Positions 7,970 to 18,887 are shown, numbered from the stretch's first letter. The stretch: DNA of 64,000 bases from Weizmannia acidilactici (GCF_008974185.1 NZ_BKZP01000004.1:1-64000); one strand, 5' to 3'. The notes: generated by a model from the letters alone, not told the origin. Program-made: numbers and translations.

Positions 7970-9253
7970 TTACAGAACGGATTTCAGGTCGCCGAAAAAG
8001 CCCGGATACGACACATTGATGGCTTCTGCGTTTTCCAAATAAACAGCATCCCGGCAGATCAGGGAAGCAACAGACAGCATCATGCCGATCCGGTGGTCCC
8101 CGCGGCTGTCCACTGCACCGCACAAAAGCCGATTAGGGCCTTCAATGACCATGCCGTCTTCCGTTGCTTCGATTTTGGCGCCCAGTTTTTTCAGTTCTTC
8201 AACAACCGTATCAATGCGGTTCGTTTCTTTTACTTTCAGTTCCTGCGCGTCTTTGATGACTGTCGTTCCTTCCGCCTGGGTGGCGAGAAGAGCGATGATT
8301 GGAATTTCATCGATCAAGCGCGGGATGAGGGCACCGCTGATTTCCACCCCTTTTAATGCGGAAAACCGGACCTTCACAGTTCCTTTTTGTTCACCCTGCT
8401 TTGTATCACTTCTATCTATCACTTCAAGAGAAGCACCCATTTTTTCCAGCACTTCAATGATCCCGGCACGCGTAGGGTTCAGCCCAACATTCGGCAGGAT
8501 GATTTCGCTTCCCGGGACAATGCAGGCGGCAGCCATAAAAAAAGCAGCAGAGGATATATCCCCGGGAACAAAAATATCGGTGCCGTTCAAAGCCTGCCCA
8601 CCACGAACGGCTACCGTTTTCCCGTCCGTTTCCACGCTTCCGCCGAATGCACGGATCATGCGTTCCGTATGGTCGCGCGTCGGCTGCAGCTCATGGATGC
8701 GCGTGATTCCTTCCGCCTGGAGCCCTGCTAAAAGGACCGCCGATTTGACTTGCGCGCTCGCAACAGGCATCCGGTAATCGATCGGGCGCAGCGCACCGCC
8801 TCTTACAGATAACGGCGTGAAATTGCCGTTTTCCCTGCCGTCAATGTGTGCGCCCATGTCGCGGAGCGGCTTTGTGACACGGTTCATCGGCCGCCTTGCG
8901 ATCGAGTCATCGCCGATTATCACGGAGTGGAAAGGACGGCCTGCGAGTATCCCGAGCATCAGGCGGGTGGTCGTTCCAGAATTTCCGGTATCCAGCACGG
9001 TTTTTGGCTCCTCCAGCCCGTTCCAGCCTTTCCCTTCGACGACAACCCGGTTCCCGTGTCGTTCGATTGTAACACCCAGTTTTTGAAAACACGCGATGGT
9101 ACTCAGGCAATCGGCGCCGGGTAAAAAGTTTTCGACGGTTGTCCTCCCTTCGGCAACGGATGCAAACATCACCGAACGGTGCGAAATCGATTTGTCTCCG
9201 GGAACTTCAATCGTCCCTTTCAATCCTTTTTCAGCAGGCGATAATTTCAGCAT
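7970..9253 (-). CDS. aroA: 3-phosphoshikimate 1-carboxyvinyltransferase (EPSP synthase)
   Basis: 427 residues. It transfers the enolpyruvyl group of PEP to shikimate 3-phosphate, the sixth step of the shikimate pathway. Visible motifs are [10 protein letters not shown] (18-27, with the catalytic Lys/Ser/Arg group), [13 protein letters not shown] and a C-terminal [11 protein letters not shown]. The ATG at 9253 is preferred over an upstream GTG because an AAGGTGG site lies 8 nt before it. It follows tyrA by 15 nt and ends the operon (this gene is called aroE in B. subtilis). Confidence 0.95.
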   Translation of the reverse strand: MLKLSPAEKGLKGTIEVPGDKSISHRSVMFASVAEGRTTVENFLPGADCLSTIACFQKLGVTIERHGNRVVVEGKGWNGLEEPKTVLDTGNSGTTTRLMLGILAGRPFHSVIIGDDSIARRPMNRVTKPLRDMGAHIDGRENGNFTPLSVRGGALRPIDYRMPVASAQVKSAVLLAGLQAEGITRIHELQPTRDHTERMIRAFGGSVETDGKTVAVRGGQALNGTDIFVPGDISSAAFFMAAACIVPGSEIILPNVGLNPTRAGIIEVLEKMGASLEVIDRSDTKQGEQKGTVKVRFSALKGVEISGALIPRLIDEIPIIALLATQAEGTTVIKDAQELKVKETNRIDTVVEELKKLGAKIEATEDGMVIEGPNRLLCGAVDSRGDHRIGMMLSVASLICRDAVYLENAEAINVSYPGFFGDLKSVL

Positions 9254-9268
9254 GGCGAACACCACCTT

Positions 9269-10372
9269 CTATTGAATATATACTTCATGCGGGGTTTCTT
9301 CCTTTAAAAGCTTTAACGCGTTATCGCGGTCCTTTTCCGACCGGAAACTGATCCTGAGTACGCCGTAAACATCTTCCCGCGTTTCAAGGATGCGGATATT
9401 GGTAATCGAGATGCCTTTTTCCGCCAATTTATTCGTAATTTCAGATACGACACCCGGGATATCCGGAATATCGACGAATAAATCATAGAACGAAGGAATG
9501 GCGCCGGAACCGCTGATCGGGAGGCGGTCGCGGTATTGTTTCGCTTCCGCGTAAAAGCGGAACAAATCATCGTACTTGCTTTCCTCGAGCGCCCTTTTGA
9601 CTTTTTGCAGATTTTCCGTCCAACGGTCCAAAAGGGCAATCAGGTTTTCCCGGTTGCCGATCGAGATATCCGCCCACATCTGCGGGCTTGAAGAGGCAAT
9701 CCTTGTGATATCGCGGAATCCCCCGGCAGCAAGCCTTTTTAAAAGCGGGTATTCCGCATCCGCATCCTTGACAAGATGCACAAGAGACGCTGCAACCACA
9801 TGCGGGAAATGGCTGATGATCGCAACCATTTCATCATGCTCTTCCGGCGATACCGTAATAAAGTTGGCGCGCGTCCCTTTCAGCCAGCGCTCCAATTCTT
9901 CCGTTTTCATTTTTGAACGTTTATCGTACGGCGCGAGCAAATAAAAAGCATTTTCAAAAAGGGTAGGTTTGGCGGCAGTCACACCACTTTTATGCGAACC
10001 GGCCATCGGGTGCCCGCCAATAAACACGATGCCTTTTTCTTTAAACTGCACAGCCTGTGCCATGATGCTTTCTTTTGTGCTGCCCGTATCCGTCACGATC
10101 ACATTTTCTTTCAATTCCATCTGCAGCAACTGCCGGACCAGTTTTTCCGTCACAAGCACCGGCGTCGCTAAAATGATCAAGTCGGCCCCGGCTGCGCCAC
10201 CTTTGATGTTTTCCACATAGCCGTCCACCACCATCATCGCTTTTGCCATCTTCATTTCTTCCAGTCTGGCGTCAAACCCGATGACCGTGGCTTCAGGGTG
10301 TTCTTTTTTAATGGCAAGGGCGATGGACCCCCCGATTAAGCCGAGCCCGATCACGAAAACTTTTCCTTGCAA
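9269..10372 (-). CDS. tyrA: Prephenate dehydrogenase
   Basis: 367 residues, TTG start with a GAGGTGG site. An N-terminal NAD-binding fold carries GLGLIGGS (9-16); the catalytic domain contains GGHPMAGSHKSG; a C-terminal ACT domain (from about 295, FVDIPDIPGVVSEITNKLAEKGISITNIRI) suggests feedback control by tyrosine or another amino acid. It converts prephenate to 4-hydroxyphenylpyruvate for tyrosine synthesis. Lies between hisC and aroA as in B. subtilis. Confidence 0.94.
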   Translation of the reverse strand: MQGKVFVIGLGLIGGSIALAIKKEHPEATVIGFDARLEEMKMAKAMMVVDGYVENIKGGAAGADLIILATPVLVTEKLVRQLLQMELKENVIVTDTGSTKESIMAQAVQFKEKGIVFIGGHPMAGSHKSGVTAAKPTLFENAFYLLAPYDKRSKMKTEELERWLKGTRANFITVSPEEHDEMVAIISHFPHVVAASLVHLVKDADAEYPLLKRLAAGGFRDITRIASSSPQMWADISIGNRENLIALLDRWTENLQKVKRALEESKYDDLFRFYAEAKQYRDRLPISGSGAIPSFYDLFVDIPDIPGVVSEITNKLAEKGISITNIRILETREDVYGVLRISFRSEKDRDNALKLLKEETPHEVYIQ

Positions 10373-10514
10373 GGGATATCCACCTCATATCATGTCAAAC
10401 GGCGCAAGCTTATGGAAGCTGGCCGCCCGAAAGATCAAACTTTAGAAACGCCGCCAGTTGCGGCCTGTTCAATACCGTTTTAAAGCCCGGACGGCAAAAT
10501 CGGCTAATATCGCG

Positions 10515-11618
10515 TTATTGCAACACGGAAGGCAGCTCTTTAAGAAAAGCCCCCATTTTTTGGATGACGCCATTGTTCTGTTCTTCCGTCCCGACCGTGA
10601 CCCGTACCGATGTCGGGAACCCGAGCGGTTTTCCGGAGCGCACAATATACCCGTGCCGCAATAAAAACTGGAACACTTTATCACTGTCACACTTGAAATC
10701 TATTAAAATAAAATTCGTCTGCGACGGATAGTAGAAGAGCCCCGCACGGCCACAGAAATCATAAAACTGCTGAAGCCCCCGCCGGTTTTTTTCCCGGCAT
10801 TCCCGGATAAAATCCTGGTCTTTGATGGCCGCCATCGCCGCCATCTGTCCGAGCACGTTTGTGTTAAAAGGCGGGCGGACCGGCTCAAGCCCCCTGATGA
10901 CCGCTTCATTTGCAATCCCGTATCCGACACGGAAACTGGCAAGCCCGTAAATTTTTGAAAATGTGCGGCTGACGATCAGGTTGCTGTATTTCCGGAATAA
11001 TTGCAGGGAATCGTAATAGTCATCTGCCACTACATATTCACCGTACGCCTCATCGAGAAAAACGAGCACTTCTTCCGGCACCCGGTCAAGAAAAGCCGTT
11101 AATTCTTTTTCGGTTGTATACGTTCCCGTCGGATTGTTCGGGCTGCAAATCCAGACAATTGCCGTATTTTCATCGATTTGTTCAAGCATTGCATCAAGAT
11201 CATGCCGGCCGCCTTTTAAAGGCACTTCCCGCACTTCCGCCCCTTCAATCACAGCATTGTGGCGATATTGGGAAAAAGTCGGAGCTGCCATGACAGTATT
11301 TTTGCCCGGCTCCAGCAGCGATCTTGAAACGATTTGAATGAGCTCATCCGTACCGTTCGCGAAAATCAGCTGTTTTTCACTGACCCCCAAAAAGGCGGCC
11401 ATTTCTTCCCTCAGCCGGGTCGCATACCCGTCAGGATATAAAGTAAAAGAAGCATGGAAGTTTTTTAAAACTTCATCCACTTTCGGGGAATAGCCGAACG
11501 GATTCTCATTGGATGCCAGTTTCACAATAGAATCCAGGCCGAACTGTTTTTTTACTTCATCTATCGTTTTTCCGGGCACATATGCCTCTAAATCTGTAAT
11601 CTGTGTTCTCCATTTCAT
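10515..11618 (-). CDS. hisC: Histidinol-phosphate/aromatic aminotransferase
   Basis: 367 residues, fold type I PLP enzyme. Key features: SNENPFG (36-42), the NNPTGT motif (161-166), FLDEAYGEY (187-195) and the PLP lysine K222 in SRTFSKIYGLASFR. In Bacilli this enzyme serves histidine synthesis and also transaminates 4-hydroxyphenylpyruvate and phenylpyruvate, fitting its place among aromatic genes. It directly follows aroH with a ribosome binding site overlapping the aroH stop; the trpEDCFBA genes that separate the two in B. subtilis are not here. Confidence 0.94.
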   Translation of the reverse strand: MKWRTQITDLEAYVPGKTIDEVKKQFGLDSIVKLASNENPFGYSPKVDEVLKNFHASFTLYPDGYATRLREEMAAFLGVSEKQLIFANGTDELIQIVSRSLLEPGKNTVMAAPTFSQYRHNAVIEGAEVREVPLKGGRHDLDAMLEQIDENTAIVWICSPNNPTGTYTTEKELTAFLDRVPEEVLVFLDEAYGEYVVADDYYDSLQLFRKYSNLIVSRTFSKIYGLASFRVGYGIANEAVIRGLEPVRPPFNTNVLGQMAAMAAIKDQDFIRECREKNRRGLQQFYDFCGRAGLFYYPSQTNFILIDFKCDSDKVFQFLLRHGYIVRSGKPLGFPTSVRVTVGTEEQNNGVIQKMGAFLKELPSVLQ

Positions 11619-11629
11619 TGTTTATACTC

Positions 11630-11998
11630 CTATTCCAATACTTTTAAATCCGGACGAAGCACGGATGCGCGGCGCAAATAAACATGCTTGATTTCATCCT
11701 GCGCCAACTCGGTGTCAACATGGATTAGCACCCGGATGCACCCGGCAAGGCTTCCTTCAACCGGAATTTCCTGCATATTCATGATCGGCACATATTTCCA
11801 ATCATGGAATTTACGCATGATTTTGGACGGGAAAGCCGCGCGGATGTCCGCTGTCACCGAAAAAAAGAGGGAAGCCACCCGCTCCGGCTCAATTTGGTTT
11901 TTTTCAATCAAAGCCTTCATCAATTCTTCCGCGGCGGCAAGGATGGCCCCTTCTTCATCCCTGTCGACCGTCGTAGCCCCGCGTATGCCGCGAATCAT
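11630..11998 (-). CDS. aroH: Chorismate mutase (AroH type)
   Basis: 122 residues, the small trimeric AroH-class enzyme that rearranges chorismate to prephenate for Phe and Tyr. Typical segments are RGIRGATTVDRDEEGAI at the N-terminus and MQEIPVEGSLAGCIRVLIHV near 85-104, the latter with the active-site Arg. It starts 2 nt after aroB and stands directly upstream of hisC. Confidence 0.93.
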   Translation of the reverse strand: MIRGIRGATTVDRDEEGAILAAAEELMKALIEKNQIEPERVASLFFSVTADIRAAFPSKIMRKFHDWKYVPIMNMQEIPVEGSLAGCIRVLIHVDTELAQDEIKHVYLRRASVLRPDLKVLE

Positions 11999-12000
11999 AT

Positions 12001-13080
12001 TTATGCAAGCCTCCCTTTCTGCTGAAGTTCAAACAAGCTCCTGAGCAGTTCCTTGTCCACTTCCGCAAGCTCCGGTTCGCCGATGGATTTTAAAAGGACA
12101 AACCGTGGCTTTTGGGCAATCGTTTTTTTGTCCCGCTCCATGTAGGCATAAATTTCTTTAAATTTGGCACCAGACGGGATTTTCCAATCGTAGCCGAGCT
12201 GCCCAATCCAGCCCGTGAATTTTTCCAAATTGAATTGGAGGCCGGCCTGCTTCCTGCTGATCATAAGGGCATACACCATTCCGGTCATGACCGCTTCCCC
12301 GTGCGTAATGGCCCCATATCCGCCGTGTGCTTCAAGCGCATGACCGAGCGTGTGCCCGAAATTCAAAAAAGCGCGCACTCCCGTCTCTTTTTCATCTTTT
12401 TGGACAATATTGGCTTTGACCTTGATACCTTTTTTCAACAGTTCCGGCAGCCGGGGTGATAAAATATGGTCTCCGTCCGGTACTTCTTTTTTCAGTTCCG
12501 ACAAAAAAGCTTCATCCGAAATAAACGCATGCTTGACGAGTTCGGCAAATCCGCTTAACCGCTGCACTTTTGGCAGCGTACGGAGAAAATCGGTATCGTA
12601 CAGCACAAATTTAGGTTGGTAAAATACGCCAACAAGATTTTTCCCGAGCGGATGGTTGATGGCCACTTTGCCGCCGACCGCGCTGTCATGGGCCAAAATC
12701 GTTGTCGGGATCTGAATGAACGCGATCCCCCGCATATAAGTCGCAGCCACAAAACCGGCCAGATCACCGACCGCGCCCCCGCCGAAAGCCAGGATGCACG
12801 ATTTGCGGTCCAAATGGTGCCGGACGGCAAAAGTTAAAGCATCTTTATATACTTCAAACGTTTTTGCATCTTCCCCGGCCGGCGCTGTAAACACGCAGTT
12901 TTCCGCCCCTTCCGGCAGATGATTTAGCAACGCATCCAAATGGAGCGATCGGACATTTTTGTCAGTAATAACCATAACGCGCGTATATTTTTCAACAAGC
13001 GGACGGAGCTCTTCAAGCAGGCCGCTGCCTATGTATACCGGATATTGTTTTGTCTCTGTGTCAATGATGATCGATTCCAT
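12001..13080 (-). CDS. aroB: 3-dehydroquinate synthase
   Basis: 359 residues. It converts DAHP to 3-dehydroquinate with NAD and a divalent metal. Motifs: FGGGAVGDLAGFVAATYMRGIAFIQIPTT (about 98-127), DSAVGGKVAINHP and the metal ligands in NFGHTLGHALE and HGEAV. Its start codon overlaps or touches the aroC stop, which implies translational coupling in aroC-aroB-aroH. Confidence 0.95.
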   Translation of the reverse strand: MESIIIDTETKQYPVYIGSGLLEELRPLVEKYTRVMVITDKNVRSLHLDALLNHLPEGAENCVFTAPAGEDAKTFEVYKDALTFAVRHHLDRKSCILAFGGGAVGDLAGFVAATYMRGIAFIQIPTTILAHDSAVGGKVAINHPLGKNLVGVFYQPKFVLYDTDFLRTLPKVQRLSGFAELVKHAFISDEAFLSELKKEVPDGDHILSPRLPELLKKGIKVKANIVQKDEKETGVRAFLNFGHTLGHALEAHGGYGAITHGEAVMTGMVYALMISRKQAGLQFNLEKFTGWIGQLGYDWKIPSGAKFKEIYAYMERDKKTIAQKPRFVLLKSIGEPELAEVDKELLRSLFELQQKGRLA

Positions 13081-14250
13081 TTAAAACAACCTTCCGTATT
13101 CTCTTTGCGCGTCCACTGTTTGTTTCAGCACATCCATCCGGTCGCTGTAAAATTGGCCGACGATCGCTTCAGCCAGTTCCCAGGCAACTGCTGCTTCGGC
13201 AACGACACTCGCTGCGGGTACCGCGCAACTATCGGAACGTTCGATGCTGGCCGCAAACGGTTCTTTCGTTTCAATATCGACGCTTTGCAGCGGTTTATAA
13301 AGCGTCGGGATCGGCTTCATTACTCCGCGGACTACAATCGGCATCCCCGTTGTCATCCCGCCTTCAAAGCCGCCGAGCCGATTCGTTTTGCGCGTATAAC
13401 CTTCCGCTTCCGACCAGATGATTTCATCATGGACTTCACTGCCGAAACGGTGCGCCATTTCAAAGCCAAGCCCGAACTCCACGCCCTTGAACGCGTTGAT
13501 GCTGACAATGGCATGTGCAAGCTTTGCATCGAGCTTCCGGTCGTAATGCACATAACTCCCGACCCCGGCAGGCATGCCTGTTGCCACCACTTCGACAATG
13601 CCGCCAATCGAATCCCCTTTTTTCTTCGCTTCATCAATGGCTTCCATCATTTTTTGGGCAGCCTCATCATCATAGCAGCGCACCGGGGACGCTTCCGCTT
13701 TTTCCCGTAAGTCTTCCAAAGAGCGGTACTGCGTATGCTCCGCGCGCACGCCCCCGATTTCGAGCACATGGGAAGCGACTTCAATCCCCAGTTCCTTCAG
13801 CAGTTTTTTCGCGACAGCCCCCGCCGCAACGCGGACCGTAGTCTCCCGCGCAGAAGACCTTTCCAAAACGTTGCGCATATCCCTATGGCCGTATTTGATC
13901 CCGCCGACCAGATCGGCATGCCCCGGACGCGGGCGTGTGACGCGCCGTTTCACTTCTTCCGCATCCTCCGTGCGAGGCTCAATGCCCATGATTTTCGTCC
14001 AGTGGGTCCAGTCTTTGTTTTCCACCGTCAACGCTACCGGCGAACCGAGGGTAAAACCGTGGCGGACGCCTGCGGAAATGACGGCCCTGTCTTTTTCAAT
14101 CTGCATTCTCCGGCCGCGCCCGTACCCTTTCTGCCTTCTTGCAAGGTCGGTATTGATATCTTCCGCGGTTAATGGCAGCCCCGCAGGAAGCCCTTCGATG
14201 ATCGTGGTCAGCGCCGGCCCGTGCGACTCTCCAGCCGTTAAATATCTCAT
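13081..14250 (-). CDS. aroC: Chorismate synthase
   Basis: 389 residues. FMN-dependent enzyme making chorismate from EPSP. Signatures: [14 protein letters not shown] at the N-terminus, [15 protein letters not shown] near 40, the [39 protein letters not shown] block (about 108-145) and [24 protein letters not shown]. First gene of the aromatic operon and about 110 nt downstream of the cheR start region. Known as aroF in B. subtilis. Confidence 0.95.
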   Translation of the reverse strand: MRYLTAGESHGPALTTIIEGLPAGLPLTAEDINTDLARRQKGYGRGRRMQIEKDRAVISAGVRHGFTLGSPVALTVENKDWTHWTKIMGIEPRTEDAEEVKRRVTRPRPGHADLVGGIKYGHRDMRNVLERSSARETTVRVAAGAVAKKLLKELGIEVASHVLEIGGVRAEHTQYRSLEDLREKAEASPVRCYDDEAAQKMMEAIDEAKKKGDSIGGIVEVVATGMPAGVGSYVHYDRKLDAKLAHAIVSINAFKGVEFGLGFEMAHRFGSEVHDEIIWSEAEGYTRKTNRLGGFEGGMTTGMPIVVRGVMKPIPTLYKPLQSVDIETKEPFAASIERSDSCAVPAASVVAEAAVAWELAEAIVGQFYSDRMDVLKQTVDAQREYGRLF

Positions 14251-14360
14251 TTGACGTCCCCCTTCATCACTTTAAAGCATTACATATGTTATACTATATC
14301 ACAATATTTCGGATTCGGATATATCATTTGAAAATTTAAAACATAAATTTTCCGGCCGCA

Positions 14361-15329
<969 letters not shown>

Positions 15330-15391
15330 TTTTAACATAGCCGCGTGTTTAAGGCCGATTAAGAGCCGATTGTATATGCATATTTTAGCAT

Positions 15392-15423
15392 AAAAAAAGA
15401 TTGGCGCGGAGAAAAAATGCGCC
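15392..15423 (-). terminator. Terminator of ndk
   Basis: Stem GGCGC/GCGCC with a 12-nt loop, followed by AATCTTTTTTT on the minus strand, just past the ndk stop. Confidence 0.65.
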
Positions 15424-15440
15424 AAACTGTGAATTGCCGG

Positions 15441-15887
15441 TCAATAGATGGAAGAATCAAGAGGCCGGCTGTAAGAAAGCAGCTCGTCTTCGCGGAAAAA
15501 CAGCGAAATTTCGCGTTTTGCGCTTTCTTCGGAGTCCGACCCATGAATGATATTTTTGCTGACAATCATGCCGTAATCGCCGCGGATCGTTCCCGGCGCG
15601 GCTTCAGCCGGATTTGTTTTGCCCATCATTTGCCGTGCAGTCGCGATGACATTTTCACCTTCCCAAACCATTGCAAAGACCGGGCCGGAAGTGATAAATT
15701 CCACCAGGTCGCCGAAGAAAGGCCGCTCTTTATGTTCCGCGTAATGTTTCTCGGCAAGCTCCGTCGAAATTTGCATGAGCTTCGCCCCGACAAGGCGGAA
15801 TCCTTTTTTTTCAAAACGGGAAACGATTTCCCCGATCAGCTGCCTTTGTACCCCGTCCGGTTTTACCATTAAAAAAGTCCTTTCCAA
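15441..15887 (-). CDS. ndk: Nucleoside diphosphate kinase
   Basis: 148 residues from a TTG start with GGAGTGG about 8 nt upstream, giving [17 protein letters not shown], the conserved start of the family. The phosphorylated histidine is H115 in NIIHGSDS; the Kpn-loop segment [15 protein letters not shown] is intact. It equalises NTP/NDP pools. An in-frame ATG 21 codons upstream would add a non-conserved leader and has no good site. It has its own sigma A promoter. Confidence 0.95.
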   Translation of the reverse strand: MERTFLMVKPDGVQRQLIGEIVSRFEKKGFRLVGAKLMQISTELAEKHYAEHKERPFFGDLVEFITSGPVFAMVWEGENVIATARQMMGKTNPAEAAPGTIRGDYGMIVSKNIIHGSDSEESAKREISLFFREDELLSYSRPLDSSIY

Positions 15888-15940
15888 AATACATCCACTC
15901 CATTCGTTTTGATTTCCAGAATTATGTACAGCCATAAAAG

Positions 15941-15969
15941 ATAGTATCATTTTGCCGGTAAAATCTCAA
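15941..15969 (-). promoter_or_regulatory. Sigma A promoter of ndk
   Basis: On the minus strand: TTGAGA, 17 nt, TACTAT. Confidence 0.7.
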
Positions 15970-16007
15970 TATTTTTCAAGTAAGCGCTTCGATTTTTCCC
16001 GGAACGA

Positions 16008-16036
16008 AAAATAAGGGGGCACCCCGGCGGCACCCT
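16008..16036 (-). terminator. Terminator of hepS-menG-hepT
   Basis: On the minus strand GGGTGCC pairs with GGTGCCC (two G-U pairs), followed by CCTTATTTTT, 15 nt past the hepT stop. Confidence 0.5.
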
Positions 16037-16050
16037 CCCGATTAGCCTTG

Positions 16051-17013
16051 TTAAAATTTCCTTTTTCCCATATACCGCGCCAGATCCTCAAGAGTTTTTT
16101 TAAAACGGCTGTCCGGAAGCCCGTGAAGCGAATCGAGCGCCTTGACGAGGTAGCACCGGCTGACTTCATACGATTTTTCGATCGCACCGGATTGTTTGAT
16201 CATGTCGATCGTTGCAGCCAGTTCAGATTTTGGCATATGCTCGTGGACGTTTTCGAGCCGCTTTTTAATAGCGGGATCCTCCATGGCAAAGAGCACTGGC
16301 AGCGTTACATTGCCCTGGCGCAGGTCTTCTCCCGCAGGTTTCCCGAGCTGCTTCTCCGTGCCGGTAAAATCCAAAATATCATCGATAATTTGGTAGCTCA
16401 TGCCGACATTGTAGCCGAAACGGAACAATTGCCGGTGGATCTTGTCGCTTGCGCCCGCCGCAATCGCCCCCAGCTGGCAGCTGACTGCAATCAGCAAAGC
16501 TGTTTTCCGCTTAATCCGCCGCAAATAGCAGCGCAAATTTTGGTTGAACCGGTATTTATCCTTGATTTGTTCGATTTCACCGACACATACTTCGACAAGC
16601 GTATCCGCCAAAATTTGATGTGCGGACAAGTCGTCCACTTTTGTAATATACTCAAGGGCGCTTGCCAAAATATAGTCTCCCGTATACATCGCTATCCTGT
16701 TGTCCCATTCGGCTTGCACAGTCGGCTTTCCCCTGCGCAGTTTGGAATCGTCAATGACATCGTCGTGCACAAGAGACGCCATATGGATCAGCTCCAAAGC
16801 AACCGCCACATTTTTTACGCGTTCAATTTCGTAGTTTCCGAATTTGGCGCCAAGCAGCACAAACACAGGGCGGATCCTTTTCCCCCCTGCCTTCAACAGG
16901 TTGACGGAGGCCTGCTTGATTAAAGTGGAGTTCGAAGCAACGGCATTTTCCAATTCTTTTTCAATGAGATCAATGTCCTTTTTTAAAAACGAATACAGCA
17001 TTTGTACTTTCAT
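16051..17013 (-). CDS. hepT: Heptaprenyl diphosphate synthase component II
   Basis: 320 residues, the catalytic large subunit of the two-component trans-prenyltransferase that makes the C35 side chain of menaquinone-7. It has GGKRIRP (43-49), the first Asp-rich motif HDDVIDD (about 81-87), FRFGYNVGMSYQIIDDILDF with the second Asp-rich motif, and GKPAGEDLRQGNVTLPV. It needs HepS (17742-18560). The genes hepS, menG and hepT are tightly packed on one transcript. Confidence 0.94.
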   Translation of the reverse strand: MKVQMLYSFLKKDIDLIEKELENAVASNSTLIKQASVNLLKAGGKRIRPVFVLLGAKFGNYEIERVKNVAVALELIHMASLVHDDVIDDSKLRRGKPTVQAEWDNRIAMYTGDYILASALEYITKVDDLSAHQILADTLVEVCVGEIEQIKDKYRFNQNLRCYLRRIKRKTALLIAVSCQLGAIAAGASDKIHRQLFRFGYNVGMSYQIIDDILDFTGTEKQLGKPAGEDLRQGNVTLPVLFAMEDPAIKKRLENVHEHMPKSELAATIDMIKQSGAIEKSYEVSRCYLVKALDSLHGLPDSRFKKTLEDLARYMGKRKF

Positions 17014-17028
17014 TCCGTCTCCACCCGA

Positions 17029-17736
17029 TCATGATTTCTCTTTAAAAGCGATATGCGCTGCCGCGGCGCCGCCGGCAAACGGCTTATACAAAATACGCCC
17101 AAATCCCGTTTCTGAAAAAGCTTCAGCCAGTTCTTCCATTCCCGGGAAATTCCGCGCCGACTCTTGGAGCCATGAATACTCTTCATAGCTTTTGGCAAAC
17201 CATTTCCCAAGGAGCGGCATGATCCGGCGAAAATAAAAATAATAAAGTTCCCGGTACCCCGGCACTGTCGGCTGGGACGTTTCGAGGCAGGCCGCCATGC
17301 CGCCCGGCTTCAGAACCCTGTGCATTTCGCGCAAAACCTGCCTGTAATCCGGGACATTCCTTAATCCAAACCCGACCGTCACATAATCAAATGTATTGTC
17401 TTCAAACGGTAGTTCCATTGCATTGCCGTGAATGAGTTCGACATTTTTCAGCTGAAGCGCATCCACTTTTTTCCTTGCGACTTCAAGCATGTTTTCGCTG
17501 AAATCGAGCCCGGTCACTTTACCGCTTTCCCCTGCGGCTTCCGCCAGGGCAATCGTCCAGTCCGCCGTGCCACAGCAAAGGTCAAGTGCGGTGCTCCCCT
17601 TTTTAACAGCCATTTTTCTCATCGTCTCATTGCGCCATCTTTTATGCTGCCTGAGGCTGATCACCGAGTTCATATAATCATAGTTTTTTGAGATTTTTTC
17701 AAAAACAGCGTGAACCCGTTCTTCTTTTGGCATCAT
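17029..17736 (-). CDS. menG: Demethylmenaquinone methyltransferase (MenG/UbiE)
   Basis: 235 residues, class I SAM methyltransferase. Motif [19 protein letters not shown] (about 49-67), GLDFSENML, and [31 protein letters not shown] are typical of UbiE/MenG. It performs the last step of menaquinone synthesis. Six nt separate it from hepS upstream and 15 nt from hepT downstream, joining head-group methylation and side-chain synthesis in one operon (also called menH in B. subtilis). Confidence 0.94.
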   Translation of the reverse strand: MMPKEERVHAVFEKISKNYDYMNSVISLRQHKRWRNETMRKMAVKKGSTALDLCCGTADWTIALAEAAGESGKVTGLDFSENMLEVARKKVDALQLKNVELIHGNAMELPFEDNTFDYVTVGFGLRNVPDYRQVLREMHRVLKPGGMAACLETSQPTVPGYRELYYFYFRRIMPLLGKWFAKSYEEYSWLQESARNFPGMEELAEAFSETGFGRILYKPFAGGAAAAHIAFKEKS

Positions 17737-17741
17737 CAGTT

Positions 17742-18560
17742 TTACCCTTCTTCCGCATATAATCTCGTTGTATTGGCGTACCGGCCCAGCAGCAGGCGGA
17801 TTCTGTCCAAAAGCATTTGGTTTGCGCCGGATACAGTTTCACTGGCGCCCTGCAGCGCATGAAAACTTTCTTTCACGATATTTTCGCATCGATAAAACAA
17901 TATGCGTTTTTTGTCATGCGGCAGCTGTTGAAAAGGCCGTTTTTCGCCGGGAAAGGTAAATGTTTTGAGCGCATCAAGCAGCATGGAATAACCGCCGCTT
18001 TCGGCCATTTCTTTTTCCCTTAACAGCCGGTTAAACAAAAGCAGTTCTTCGCTTAAACGGATGAGCGGCTGCGAATTAAAAAACTGCATAAATTTCGTGA
18101 TGATCCCGGATTCGGTTTTTTTCAAATGGCCGACGAATGTTTCTGCATCGGAATCATCAAGCCGGTAAAGCATCACTTTATACTCATTGACGGATTTAAT
18201 CCCCTCCGCCAACACACCGACAAGCTTCACATTGCGCACACCTGCGAGCAGTTTGTAATACAGGCTGCTGAAATAATCCCCTGCCAATACCGTCAGCTGG
18301 CGGTTTCTCTGCTTTTCGTTCACATTGGTCACTTTTTCATGGGTATCAAGGGCAATTTGGATCAGCATGGCGGTCGCAACAAACTGCTTCACTTCATTTT
18401 CCGAATACGGCTGCCCCGCAAGGCTTGTGGTTAACAGCAATATCCGGTCTTCATCTATGTACGGGGCATCGATATATTGATTCAAATAATCATGTGCAAC
18501 TTCCTGCTCTATCAATTTTTTAATCGCGGCAACTTGCTGCTCCCGTTCAAGCAATGACAT
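17742..18560 (-). CDS. hepS: Heptaprenyl diphosphate synthase component I
   Basis: 272 residues, soluble and largely helical, matching the HEPPP synthase subunit 1 family. It has no Asp-rich catalytic motif of its own; the family acts as the regulatory and chain-length-determining partner of HepT. Typical features are the [23 protein letters not shown] stretch (about 85-107). First gene of the operon, with a TATAAT-containing promoter upstream. Confidence 0.88.
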   Translation of the reverse strand: MSLLEREQQVAAIKKLIEQEVAHDYLNQYIDAPYIDEDRILLLTTSLAGQPYSENEVKQFVATAMLIQIALDTHEKVTNVNEKQRNRQLTVLAGDYFSSLYYKLLAGVRNVKLVGVLAEGIKSVNEYKVMLYRLDDSDAETFVGHLKKTESGIITKFMQFFNSQPLIRLSEELLLFNRLLREKEMAESGGYSMLLDALKTFTFPGEKRPFQQLPHDKKRILFYRCENIVKESFHALQGASETVSGANQMLLDRIRLLLGRYANTTRLYAEEG

Positions 18561-18611
18561 AACCCTTTCCCCGTTTCTTCGTTGATCTCGCCTAAAATTA
18601 AGCTGTAGTTA

Positions 18612-18641
18612 ATTATATCACATATGGAAATCGGCCGTTAA
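18612..18641 (-). promoter_or_regulatory. Putative sigma A promoter of hepS-menG-hepT
   Basis: On the minus strand: TTAACG, 18 nt, TATAAT. The -10 is perfect, the -35 weak. It sits between mtrB and hepS. Confidence 0.5.
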
Positions 18642-18656
18642 GAAATTGGTTTCGGT

Positions 18657-18887
18657 TTATTTTTCCGGCCCGCTTTCCAAATCCCCGATGCTTGTTAAAA
18701 CTTGCGCATTCCCTCGGATCTTGATCATGGAAGTATGTTCGGTAAACTGCGCTACAAGCACCTCTCCTTGATCCAGCATTTCCGTATGGTTTAGTTTTGT
18801 GTCAGTGCCCCTTGACAACCCGATCACACTCACACCGTCCTGCAAAGCCTTTACCACAATAAAATCCGCCTGCGAATCTGCTTTCAT
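18657..18887 (-). CDS. mtrB: Tryptophan RNA-binding attenuation protein (TRAP), variant at position 37
   Basis: 76 residues starting MKADSQADFIVVKA; an in-frame upstream extension of 26 codons is not conserved, and a GGAGGGG-type site supports this start. In B. subtilis the 11-subunit ring binds Trp and then (G/U)AG repeats in trp RNA. Pocket residues appear kept (G23, T30, Q47, T49, S53). Of the three basic residues essential for RNA binding in B. subtilis TRAP (K37, K56, R58), K56 and R58 are present, but 37 is Met (EMLDQGE instead of EKLDKGE) and K40 is Gln. No folE (mtrA) precedes it. RNA binding may be altered; this is inference. Confidence 0.92.
   Translation of the reverse strand: MKADSQADFIVVKALQDGVSVIGLSRGTDTKLNHTEMLDQGEVLVAQFTEHTSMIKIRGNAQVLTSIGDLESGPEK

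Noticed and set aside
10373-10514. T-box or other leader between hisC and tyrA
   Set aside because: The 142-nt gap has no T-box core (no TGGNACCGCG) and no clear terminator; nothing could be assigned.
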